Shown: piece after piece, positions 1 to 5,586 of the stretch
Numbering within the stretch: position 1 is the first letter of the stretch
Layout: every line of letters starts with the position of its first letter
NCBI GenBank assembly: GCA_964643725.1
Contig: CAZXTL010000052.1
Coordinates: 1 to 5,586, forward strand
Source: DYQY01 sp964643725
Lineage (GTDB): Bacteria > Margulisbacteria > Riflemargulisbacteria > GWF2-35-9 > DYQY01
Reading direction: 5' to 3'
DNA length: 5,586 nucleotides
Position numbers and translations under genes: made by a program
Notes under the pieces: model-generated
Told to the model about the DNA's origin: nothing
The model's database searches: none
The model's input: only the letters and a program-made list of their open reading frames with translations

Positions 1-106
1 CACTGGGGACAAGCCTGTCTTTGCGCGCGCTGATGTACTTTTATCATAGTGCTTGGCCAGACTAGGGTCGGGAAGCCAGGCATGCCCCCGGACGCCGGCC
101 ACGCCC

Positions 107-391
107 ATGGGCAGATACGCACGAGAAGAAGGATCTGACTCTAGTGCCCCCTAAAGTCAAAATTAGAGGACTGACCCGCCCCACGCCATGGGCAGATACG
201 CACGAGAAGAAGGATCTGACTCTAGTGCCCCCTAAAGTCAAAATTAGAGGACTGACCCGCCCCACGCCATGGGCAGATACGCACGAGAAGAAGGATCTGA
301 CTCTAGTGCCCCATAAAATCAAATTAGAGGACTGACCCGCCCCACGCTCTAGTGCCCCATAAAATCAAATTAGAGGACTGACCCGCCCCAC
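107..391. repeat. 81-bp tandem repeat array, 3 units plus a partial copy
   Basis: Units lie at 107-187, 188-268 and 269-346, with a truncated unit at 347-391. Units 1 and 2 are identical over all 81 bases. Unit 3 differs in the segment after AGTGCCCC, where CTAAAGTCAAAATTAG becomes ATAAAATCAAATTAG (one base shorter), and it lacks the final CC. The partial copy restarts at CTCTAGTGCCCC, giving a 46-bp step, and shares the unit 3 variants. Each full unit begins ATGGGCAGATACGC and ends with GAGGACTGACCCGCCCCACG. The AATTAGAGGACTGACCC edge resembles sequences I recall near REP-associated tyrosine transposases (RAYT/Y1 family), so a non-autonomous mobile repeat is possible. That link is from memory. 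There are no unique spacers, so this is not a CRISPR array. Confidence 0.9.
137..158. repeat. Imperfect inverted repeat inside each array unit
   Basis: In unit 1, GACTCTAG (137-144) and CTAAAGTC (151-158) pair at 7 of 8 positions around the loop TGCCCC. The same hairpin occurs in unit 2 (218-239). In unit 3 (299-320) the right arm has changed to ATAAAATC and pairing is largely lost. A second, mutually exclusive pairing, CTCTA (139-143) with TAGAG (164-168), survives in all copies, including the partial one. Short imperfect hairpins of this kind are typical of REP-like elements. No function can be read from the sequence alone. Confidence 0.55.
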
Positions 392-406
392 AATCTCTCG
401 GTGACA

Positions 407-450
407 GTTCACCTGCGGACGCAGGAACAGCGCAAGGCGCAGGTGGGAAC
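407..450. repeat. Inverted repeat with two alternative pairings
   Basis: The arm CACCTGCG (410-417) is perfectly complementary to CGCAGGTG (438-445). GTT (407-409) can extend the pairing with AAC (448-450) around a GG bulge. The same left arm can instead fold locally: CCTGC (412-416) pairs with GCAGG (421-425) across a GGAC tetraloop, with GTT/AAC (426-428) extending it around a CA bulge. The two folds exclude each other because CGCAGG occurs twice on the right side. It could be an attenuator-like leader, an element end or a recombination site. The only promoter candidate lies downstream, so transcription of this segment is unproven. Confidence 0.5.
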
Positions 451-455
451 GCTTT

Positions 456-516
456 GGCTCGCTGGCCGAGCGGCTTGGAGGATCCGGTGCTGGAAATCCG
501 GTGCCGTGTATACGTA
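456..516 (+). pseudogene. Possible tRNA-Ser(GGA) remnant, truncated
   Basis: TGGCCGAGCGGCTT (463-476) matches the start of the D-arm of bacterial tRNA-Ser, including positions 8-15 and the GG of the D-loop. At 490-496 comes CTGGAAA, the usual tRNA-Ser anticodon loop with GGA at 492-494. Then GTGTATACG (506-514) resembles the beginning of a serine variable arm. The fold is damaged: the D-stem has a G-A mismatch, the anticodon stem has only four good pairs (CCGG 484-487 with CCGG 498-501), the spacing from CCGAG to the loop is two bases too long compared with E. coli tRNA-Ser(GGA), and no T-arm (GGTTCGANTCC) or acceptor 3' strand follows. A 9-bp direct repeat, ATCCGGTGC (482-490 and 496-504), underlies the stem. 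It is either a decayed tRNA left by an insertion or a coincidence. Confidence 0.3.
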
Positions 517-524
517 TCTGTCTG

Positions 525-552
525 TTGACAAATGTTTTATGGGTAATACGGA
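525..552 (+). promoter_or_regulatory. Weak sigma-70-like promoter candidate for the module
   Basis: TTGACA at 525-530 is a perfect -35 hexamer within the most AT-rich stretch before the genes, about 75 bases ahead of the sigma start codon. The -10 element is poor: at 16-bp spacing the hexamer is TACGGA (547-552), and the better-looking TAATAC (544-549) is only 13 bp away. Position and composition support a promoter; the -10 does not. It would drive the sigma, FHA and probably kinase genes. Confidence 0.25.
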
Positions 553-603
553 GCGGACTTACGCCCTGCTGGAAGCTCTCGCCTGCTGGCGCTACGTTTG
601 GCC

Positions 604-1194
604 ATGGCAGACGCGCACGACACAAGGCCGAGCCTGCTCGAAGGCATTCGCGATCCCGGCAACCACGATGCCTGGGAACGCTTTGCGGCGTTCTACCAGC
701 CCGTCATCTGCCGTTTTGCTTCCCTCCAAGGCTGCACTGGGGCGATGTGCCAGGATGTCGCCCAGGAGACCCTGGTCGACCTGATCCGCATCATGCCGAC
801 GTTCCGTTATGACCGCGACCGAGGCCGTTTCCGGTCCTACCTGTACCAGATTGCCAGGCGCCGAGTCCTGCAGGCTTGGCGCCGCCAGTCACGCTATGTC
901 TTTCTCGAACCCAACGACCTCGCGCCGCATCTGCCCGTGCACGAGGACGACGGTGGTACCTGGGATCGCGAATGGCACCGGCAGGTGGTTCTCGAGGCAC
1001 TGGAGCGCCTGCGGGAGTGCGTGGCGGCGACGTCTTTCGAGGCCTTCCACGCGCACATGGTGCGGGGCGAGGACGTCGGCAGTGTCTGTGCGCGTCTGGG
1101 GCTGAAGCCCAACGCGTTCTATCAGATCCGGCACCGGCTCTGTGCGCTGCTGCGGCGTATCGTCGGTACCATTGAGAGCGAAGTTGAGGCCTAG
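604..1194 (+). CDS. ECF-like RNA polymerase sigma factor, kinase-associated type
   Basis: A 196-residue protein starting MADAHDTRPSLLEGIRDP. It should bind core RNA polymerase and direct it to alternative promoters. Region 2 spans about residues 20-95: AWERFAAFYQPVI, then DVAQETLVDLIRIMPTF (51-67), then the DNA-contacting segment FRSYLYQIARRRV (76-88). A linker follows, and region 4 lies at about 127-187, with a helix-turn-helix near 155-178 (GEDVGSVCARLGLKPNAFYQ). Length and layout are normal for an ECF sigma factor. The acidic DAED motif of region 2.2 is reduced to MCQD (48-51). I chose ATG 604 because the frame is open only from 547 and the sole other reasonable start is TTG at 598, which adds two residues; neither has a clear Shine-Dalgarno sequence. 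The stop is one base before the FHA start, implying coupling. The family call is firm, the subgroup is not, and the target promoters are unknown. Confidence 0.88.
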   Translation: MADAHDTRPSLLEGIRDPGNHDAWERFAAFYQPVICRFASLQGCTGAMCQDVAQETLVDLIRIMPTFRYDRDRGRFRSYLYQIARRRVLQAWRRQSRYVFLEPNDLAPHLPVHEDDGGTWDREWHRQVVLEALERLRECVAATSFEAFHAHMVRGEDVGSVCARLGLKPNAFYQIRHRLCALLRRIVGTIESEVEA

Positions 1195-1195
1195 C

Positions 1196-1651
1196 ATGGA
1201 TGACGGGCAGATCGAGGACCTCTGCCGCAGCGCGGCGATCACGACCACGGCGCCTGTCGCCAACGCCTCCGAGATGGCCGCCAGGCTGCGGCAGGCGCGG
1301 GCTCTGCTGTCTCGTTTGCCGTTGCCAGAGCGGCTGCCGGCAATTCTGGTTCTCGGTCCGCGGCAGCCACCCCGTTGGGTCGCCCTAGAGGGGGACTCGG
1401 TAAGTGTCGGGCGCGACGCCAGCAACGATCTGGTCGTTGACGACGAGGGCGTGTCGCGGCAGCATTGCCGGCTGTTTGTGGAGGGCAACTCCTGGCAGGT
1501 GGAGGACCGCGGTTCCCGCCACGGTGTCGGGCTGCGCGGGGCGAAGATCGCGCGCCTGGCCCTGTGCTCGGGAGACGTGTTGAGTCTGGGCAGAGCCTGC
1601 CTGCTGTTCGTGGACGAGGCCCCGGCGGAGGAGGCCGCGCCGCGCGAGTGA
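1196..1651 (+). CDS. Small FHA-domain protein (phosphothreonine reader)
   Basis: A 151-residue soluble protein. Residues 1-48 form a helical N-terminal part (EMAARLRQARALLSRLP at 26-42). Residues 49-139 are an FHA domain: SVSVGRDASNDLVVDD (68-83) gives the conserved G72-R73 and S76-N77; VSRQH (86-90) gives the phosphopeptide-binding Ser and the structural His; DRGSRHGVGLRG (104-115) fills the place of the usual SxNG loop, with H109 where Asn is normal; and LCSGDVLSLGR (123-133) completes the fold. FHA domains bind phosphothreonine on partner proteins, so the nearby kinase or the sigma factor are the obvious partners; that is inference. ATG 1196 is chosen over the in-frame upstream ATG at 1142 because GAGG at 1186-1189 sits six bases before it and it follows the sigma stop directly. 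No signal peptide or membrane segment is seen. Confidence 0.85.
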   Translation: MDDGQIEDLCRSAAITTTAPVANASEMAARLRQARALLSRLPLPERLPAILVLGPRQPPRWVALEGDSVSVGRDASNDLVVDDEGVSRQHCRLFVEGNSWQVEDRGSRHGVGLRGAKIARLALCSGDVLSLGRACLLFVDEAPAEEAAPRE

Positions 1652-1715
1652 TCAGGGGCGGGAGCTGGGCGGATCGTGCGGCTACGCTATCCGACACGCA
1701 CCTATGGCGCCGTCG

Positions 1716-1731
1716 CCGGGGATTTTTCCGG
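1716..1731 (+). other. Weak hairpin in the FHA-kinase gap
   Basis: The 117-base gap between the FHA stop and the kinase start contains CCGGGG, ATTT, TTCCGG. As RNA this can form four GC pairs plus two G-U pairs. It has no following T-run, so it is not a terminator. It might influence differential expression of the kinase, or mean nothing. Confidence 0.15.
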
Positions 1732-1758
1732 GCAGCGCTGGGTGTAAGGCGGCGGAAC

Positions 1759-1768
1759 GGAGGGAACC
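1759..1768 (+). promoter_or_regulatory. Ribosome binding site of the kinase gene
   Basis: GGAGGG at 1759-1764 is a strong Shine-Dalgarno match, with GGAGG ending five bases before the GTG at 1769. It decides in favour of this non-ATG start and lets the kinase be translated independently of the two upstream genes. Confidence 0.7.
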
Positions 1769-4700
1769 GTGCCCAAGGGGAAACCAGCAGACCAGGTTGC
1801 CGGTACCGCCTTCCCCGGTTCCGGCCCGCCGGAAGCCACGGGTGCCTGCGAGCCCGTCTCGCTGTCCGCTCTCCTGCGCCGCTGGGATGTCCCGCCGGCT
1901 GCGTCGGGCTCACCTGGCGTACCGCCGGACGTGGTCGCGGTTCTGCTGCGGGAGATCATCGCGACCGGCAGCGGCGGCGCCGACGAGAGCGTGCCCATCG
2001 CCGCGGGCGGCATGGGCGTCGTCCACGATGTCCGCGATCCGGCGTTGCGCCGGCACGTGGCCCGCAAGGTCCTCCGCCGCGAGTTGCGGCAGAGCCCGGG
2101 CAGCGTCGCCCGCTTCGTTGCCGAGGCCCAGATCGCCGGCCAGCTTGAGCACCCTGGCATCGTCCCCGTCCACCAGCTTGGCGTGAACGACGAGGGCAAT
2201 GTCTTCTACACCATGAAGCTGGTGGGCGGCAGCACCATGGCTGCCCTGCTCAAACAGCGCCCGCCCGACCCGGCCGCGGCCCGCGGCGTCTTCCGCGAAC
2301 GGCACCTTGACATCTTTCTGCGGCTGTGCGACGCCGTCGCCTTTGCCCACTCCCGCGGCGTCATTCACCGGGACCTGAAGCCGGAGAACGTGATGGTCGG
2401 CGACTTCGGTGAGGTCCTGCTCCTGGATTGGGGGCTGGCCAAGTTGGTCGCCGACGCCGCCCCGGCGGCGGCGGGCGGGGCGGGAGCGGTCTCCGACCTC
2501 CGCGGCGGCGCCGACGAGCGCTATCTGACGCTGGACGGCACGGTGATGGGGACCCTCGCCTACATGCCGCCCGAGATGGCCCGCGCCGAGCACGAGCGCA
2601 TCGGCAAAGCCAGCGACATCTACCTGCTCGGGGCGATCCTCTACGAGATCCTGACCGGTTTCCCGCCGCACGTCGGCGCGAACTCGACGGAGGTGTTCCT
2701 GGCCGCCGAGCAGAACACGATCCGGTCCTGTGCTGAGGACGGCGAACTGGTGCGCATTGCGCAGCGGGCCATGGCCACTGAACCCGGCGACCGCCACTCG
2801 TCGGTGCTGGATCTGCAGGAGGACATCCGCCAGGTGCGCCGCCACGAAGAGAGCATCGCTCTGGCCGAGCGCAGTCGCGGCCACCTGGCCGAGGCCCGTG
2901 CGGGTGGCTCCTACGACCTCTTCGCCCGCGCCCTCTTTGGCTTCCGCGACGCCATCGAGCTCTGGCCCGGCAACGAGCCTGCCGCCGTTGCCCTCGGCGA
3001 AACCGAGGTGGCCTATGCCGGAACGGCCTTGGGCAACGCCGATATCGACCTCGCCGAGTCGCTGCTCAGCCCGGCCAACCCCGCCCACGCCGACTGCCTG
3101 CAGGCCGTCCAGGAGGCGCGGCGCGAGCGCGATTCCCGCCGCCGCCGGGTGCAGGCCCTGACCCGCGCCACCATCGCGCTGACCGCCGCCACCCTCATCG
3201 TCCTCACCATCGCCGTGCTCTGGATCCGGGCTGCCAAGGACCGCGCCGTGACCGCGGAAACCGCGGCCGTCACGGCAAAGGACCGGGCCGAAGCGGCCGA
3301 AACCCAGGCCGTAACCGAGAGAGACCGCGCCGAGGGCGCCGAACGCGAGACGCGCGCCCAGAAGGACAGCATCGAGGTCGAGAACTACGTCAACAGCATC
3401 GCCCTGGCCGACCGCGCCCTCCGCGATGGCGACTTCGCCAGTGCCCGCCGCCTCCTCGAGGGCTGCGCCCCCCGCCTGCGCCAGTGGGAGTGGGGCTGGC
3501 TGGTCCGCCGTTGCCTGGCCCCACTGGCTGAGTTCGAGGGCCACAGCGAACGCCTCGCCTGGGCCGAGTTCAGCCCCGACGGCAGTCAGGTCGTTGCCAG
3601 CGCCGGCGAGTTGGCGACCCACGCCTGGGAAACGCGTACCGGCAGAAGACTCTGGACCCGCCCGAGCACGCAGCCTTATACCATCTACTTCCCGGCCAGC
3701 CCGCGGTTTTCCCCGGACGGCCGCTGGGTGACGACCTGCCGCGACGGCTATGTCTCGCTGTTTTCCGCTCAGGACAGCGCCGCTGGACCGGTGCGGGACT
3801 TCACTCTCACGGGAGAAGTCGCCTATGTCGCGTTCAGTGCTGATAGCTCGCGTCTTCTCGCGATCGGGGGGACCCAGGCTATCGTCTGGAGCGTGGAGTC
3901 CGGTCGCACGGTGTGGGAAGCCAGTCGCCTAAACCCCTTCTTCGGCACCGCAATCTCCCCCGATGGGCGGCGCGTCGCCATTCCGCCGGAGCAGCCGCGG
4001 CAGCCCCAGGAGACCTGCGCCCTGGTCCCTGTCGACGGGGGGGCCAGGGTCACCTTCGATGTCCCCGCCGTGCCGTCGGCGGCGGAGTTCATCGGCACGG
4101 CTGCCGTCGCCTTCGGCCTGAACAACGGCACCGTGCAGATCCGTGCCACGGACGATGGCCGGCTGCTGCGTGAACTCCCGGTCGATACCGCCGCCGTCAC
4201 CCGTCTGCGGGTCACGCGCGATGGTCGGCGGCTTCTGGTTGGCACCGCGAGTGGCCTGATCCAGGTCAGCCGCACGACCGATTGGGCCACCGAACTGCGC
4301 CTGCAGGCCCACGCCGCCCCCATCGCCGGGATAGACCTGCATCCCTCGGGAAAACTCCTGGTGACCGCCGCGCAGGAGTTGCGCCTGTGGCCCTTCCCCC
4401 CGCCTGAGGCGACCCGCGCGGTGAGCGGCAATGGCATCGGCAGCGACCTGTGTGCCCAGGCCTGGCATCCAGATGGACGGCATCTGGCCGTCGCCTCGTG
4501 GCGCGGACCTTATCTCTACGATAGCCTGGAACACCGTCTGGTCGACCCGCCCGGTCTACGCCAGAGCCTTGAGCGGTGGCGCTCCGAGACCGCTTGCCAG
4601 GAGTTCGCCTGCAGTTGCCTCTGCTTCTCCAGCGACGGTCGCTTCGCGGCCTGTACGATCAGCAGCGGCGGTCGCCGCGCTGAGAGTTGGTTGCTGGTCT

Positions 4701-5467
4701 TCGCTGCCGACACCTGGGAGATCCTGGCCAGCCATCCCTGCTACGTGACCAACTGGCTCGGACCGACCGTGCCGAGTCTCTTCCTGCCGGATGCCGAGCA
4801 GGTTCTCATCGTTGCCCGTCCCACGGGGGCAGACGCAGGGGCCACACCGGGACCGCTGCACTGGCGGGAGACCGCGCTGCCGACGGTGCTCAACTGGCGT
4901 ACCGGCGAGCGCCTTCTGACCCAGACCCGCGGGGTCCAACGAGCCCTGCTCAGCCCCGACGCCAGGCAGGTGGTCGTCGCTCTTGGCTACGGCGTTTACG
5001 AGCTCTGTGACCTCACGCCGAAAGGACCCGCAACCCAACGCTTCCAGGCCTCTGTCGTAGCCAGCGACGCCATGGCCCTTTCCCCCGATGGCACCATCCT
5101 GTTGGTTGCCGCCTTCGAGACCGTAACCGGCTGGAACACCGCCGACGGTCGGCGGCGTTACGCCCTGCACGGCCACCGCAATTCCGTCTACGGCATGAGC
5201 TTTAGCCCTGACGGCAGGCGCATCGTCACGGCTTCGGAAGACGGCACCTGCGGCCTCTGGGATGCCGCTAGCGGCCGTTTCCTCCTCGCCATTCCCATCC
5301 AGTCGGGTGCGGTCTTGAACAGCGCCTGGTCCCGCGACGGCCGGGTGCTCTCTCTGGGCGCCTTCCTGGGGAGCGTCCCGCTGAACCTCTGCGAGTCCCT
5401 TCCGACCGACACCCCGATCACCCTCGACTTCGCCCGCGTCCGCGCCTGCCTCGACCAAGCCCCGTAG
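1769..5467 (+). CDS. Transmembrane Ser/Thr protein kinase with C-terminal WD40 propellers
   Basis: A 1232-residue protein. An N-terminal extension of about 70 residues precedes a PknB-like kinase domain (about 75-345): Gly-rich loop AAGGMGVV (78-85), catalytic K100 in VARK, E119 of helix C, HRDLKPEN (200-207), DWG (220-222) in place of DFG, an Ala/Gly-rich insert (229-249), activation loop with T254, T258 and T262, MPPE (266-269) replacing APE, D283 and R342. A helical TPR-like stretch (about 360-450) leads to RRERDSRRRR, one TM helix (about 467-486), a coiled coil (488-535) and the linker YVNSIALADRAL...QWEW (540-575). About 14 WD40-like units fill 586-1207; the best is HGHRNSVYGMSFSPDG...WD (1134-1165). 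By the positive-inside rule the kinase is cytoplasmic and the propellers extracytoplasmic. All catalytic residues are present, so it is probably active. The GTG start is backed by its ribosome binding site. The ligand is unknown. Confidence 0.92.
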   Translation: MPKGKPADQVAGTAFPGSGPPEATGACEPVSLSALLRRWDVPPAASGSPGVPPDVVAVLLREIIATGSGGADESVPIAAGGMGVVHDVRDPALRRHVARKVLRRELRQSPGSVARFVAEAQIAGQLEHPGIVPVHQLGVNDEGNVFYTMKLVGGSTMAALLKQRPPDPAAARGVFRERHLDIFLRLCDAVAFAHSRGVIHRDLKPENVMVGDFGEVLLLDWGLAKLVADAAPAAAGGAGAVSDLRGGADERYLTLDGTVMGTLAYMPPEMARAEHERIGKASDIYLLGAILYEILTGFPPHVGANSTEVFLAAEQNTIRSCAEDGELVRIAQRAMATEPGDRHSSVLDLQEDIRQVRRHEESIALAERSRGHLAEARAGGSYDLFARALFGFRDAIELWPGNEPAAVALGETEVAYAGTALGNADIDLAESLLSPANPAHADCLQAVQEARRERDSRRRRVQALTRATIALTAATLIVLTIAVLWIRAAKDRAVTAETAAVTAKDRAEAAETQAVTERDRAEGAERETRAQKDSIEVENYVNSIALADRALRDGDFASARRLLEGCAPRLRQWEWGWLVRRCLAPLAEFEGHSERLAWAEFSPDGSQVVASAGELATHAWETRTGRRLWTRPSTQPYTIYFPASPRFSPDGRWVTTCRDGYVSLFSAQDSAAGPVRDFTLTGEVAYVAFSADSSRLLAIGGTQAIVWSVESGRTVWEASRLNPFFGTAISPDGRRVAIPPEQPRQPQETCALVPVDGGARVTFDVPAVPSAAEFIGTAAVAFGLNNGTVQIRATDDGRLLRELPVDTAAVTRLRVTRDGRRLLVGTASGLIQVSRTTDWATELRLQAHAAPIAGIDLHPSGKLLVTAAQELRLWPFPPPEATRAVSGNGIGSDLCAQAWHPDGRHLAVASWRGPYLYDSLEHRLVDPPGLRQSLERWRSETACQEFACSCLCFSSDGRFAACTISSGGRRAESWLLVFAADTWEILASHPCYVTNWLGPTVPSLFLPDAEQVLIVARPTGADAGATPGPLHWRETALPTVLNWRTGERLLTQTRGVQRALLSPDARQVVVALGYGVYELCDLTPKGPATQRFQASVVASDAMALSPDGTILLVAAFETVTGWNTADGRRRYALHGHRNSVYGMSFSPDGRRIVTASEDGTCGLWDAASGRFLLAIPIQSGAVLNSAWSRDGRVLSLGAFLGSVPLNLCESLPTDTPITLDFARVRACLDQAP

Positions 5468-5504
5468 CCCGTCCCCCTGGCGGGCCGGGCCCGTTCCCCT
5501 CCTG

Positions 5505-5573
5505 TGGAACCAGGGCTCGCGGGGTGCTAAACACCCGTGGACGCTCGCGCTCCAGCGGCGGTCCAGGGTTCCA
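5505..5573. repeat. Nested inverted repeat after the kinase gene
   Basis: Outer arms TGGAACC (5505-5511) and GGTTCCA (5567-5573) enclose two hairpins: GGGTG, CTAAA, CACCC (5522-5536) and TGGAC/GTCCA (5538-5542 with 5561-5565). A direct repeat, GCTCGCG, lies at 5515-5521 and 5543-5549. Together they could fold into a three-way junction. No T-run follows, so it is not a clear Rho-independent terminator. It may be an mRNA 3' structure, a dispersed genomic repeat or part of an element that continues beyond the window. The rest of 5468-5586 is C-rich and shows no gene. Confidence 0.5.
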
Positions 5574-5586
5574 TCCTGACCCGATC

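Larger units (their letters stand above)
1..603. other. Gene-free upstream region rich in repeats
   Basis: I see no credible protein gene before the sigma factor. Bases 1-106 show nothing recognisable apart from a small AT-richer patch around 31-50. Bases 107-391 are a tandem repeat array, 407-450 an inverted repeat, 456-516 a tRNA-Ser-like stretch and 525-552 a weak promoter candidate; each has its own entry. Open frames crossing the array on both strands exist only because the 81-bp period is a multiple of three, and they encode a meaningless 27-residue repeat. The mixture of repeats and a possible tRNA remnant suggests a site that has received mobile DNA, but no transposase or integrase gene lies in the window. 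Confidence 0.6.

Noticed and set aside
62..335. Open frames on both strands across the repeat array, encoding a 27-residue repeat
   Set aside because: They are open only because the 81-bp period is divisible by three. They have no ribosome binding sites, no recognisable domain, and the frames are shifted or end in unit 3.
107..391. CRISPR array
   Set aside because: The units follow one another directly without unique spacers, and no cas gene is present.
491..516. ECF-type promoter TGGAAA, 16 bp, CGTA
   Set aside because: The spacing fits a TGAAAC-N16-CGTA-like pattern, but both boxes coincide with the tRNA-Ser-like anticodon loop and variable arm, and one short match in 600 bases is weak evidence.
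598..603. TTG start for the sigma factor
   Set aside because: It is possible but adds only Met-Ala and has no better ribosome binding site than ATG 604.
1142..1195. Upstream in-frame ATG for the FHA gene
   Set aside because: It would overlap the sigma gene by 53 bases and add 18 residues outside the fold; ATG 1196 has a Shine-Dalgarno sequence and follows the sigma stop directly.
1910..3622. Long antisense open frame of 570 codons
   Set aside because: It lies opposite the kinase gene and reflects GC-rich third positions; its Gly/Ala/Val-rich translation shows no domain.
5522..5536. Rho-independent terminator
   Set aside because: The five-pair stem is followed by GTGGAC rather than a T-run.

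Overview
The window is GC-rich DNA. It carries a compact three-gene module on the + strand: an ECF-like sigma factor (604-1194), a small FHA-domain protein (1196-1651) and a large membrane Ser/Thr kinase with a C-terminal WD40 domain (1769-5467). This gene set, the DWG form of the kinase DFG motif, and the kinase layout (kinase, TM helix, coiled coil, then a YVNSIALADRAL...QWEW linker and WD40 repeats) are what I associate with Planctomycetota, Lentisphaerota and related PVC-type bacteria. I cannot name a species, and I base the phylum call on recalled family style rather than a search.

Layout: bases 1-603 hold no convincing gene. Within them are an 81-bp tandem repeat array (two identical units, a third diverged unit and a shorter 45-46 bp partial copy, 107-391), an inverted repeat able to fold in two exclusive ways (407-450), a stretch resembling the D-arm and anticodon arm of a tRNA-Ser(GGA) without a T-arm (456-516), and an AT-richer patch with a perfect TTGACA (525-530). 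The three genes follow. A gene-free 3' tail (5468-5586) carries a nested inverted repeat.

How the genes may work together: the sigma stop and the FHA start are one base apart, so these two are almost certainly cotranscribed and translationally coupled. The kinase follows after 117 bp with its own strong Shine-Dalgarno sequence and a GTG start. The simplest model is a transmembrane signalling unit. The extracytoplasmic propellers sense something, the cytoplasmic kinase phosphorylates Thr residues, the FHA protein binds the phosphothreonine, and the sigma factor changes transcription. No anti-sigma factor is visible. The sigma factor has lost two of the acidic residues usual in its core-binding region 2.2, which recalls the phosphorylation-activated EcfP/PknT pair of Vibrio parahaemolyticus. 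That model is inference.
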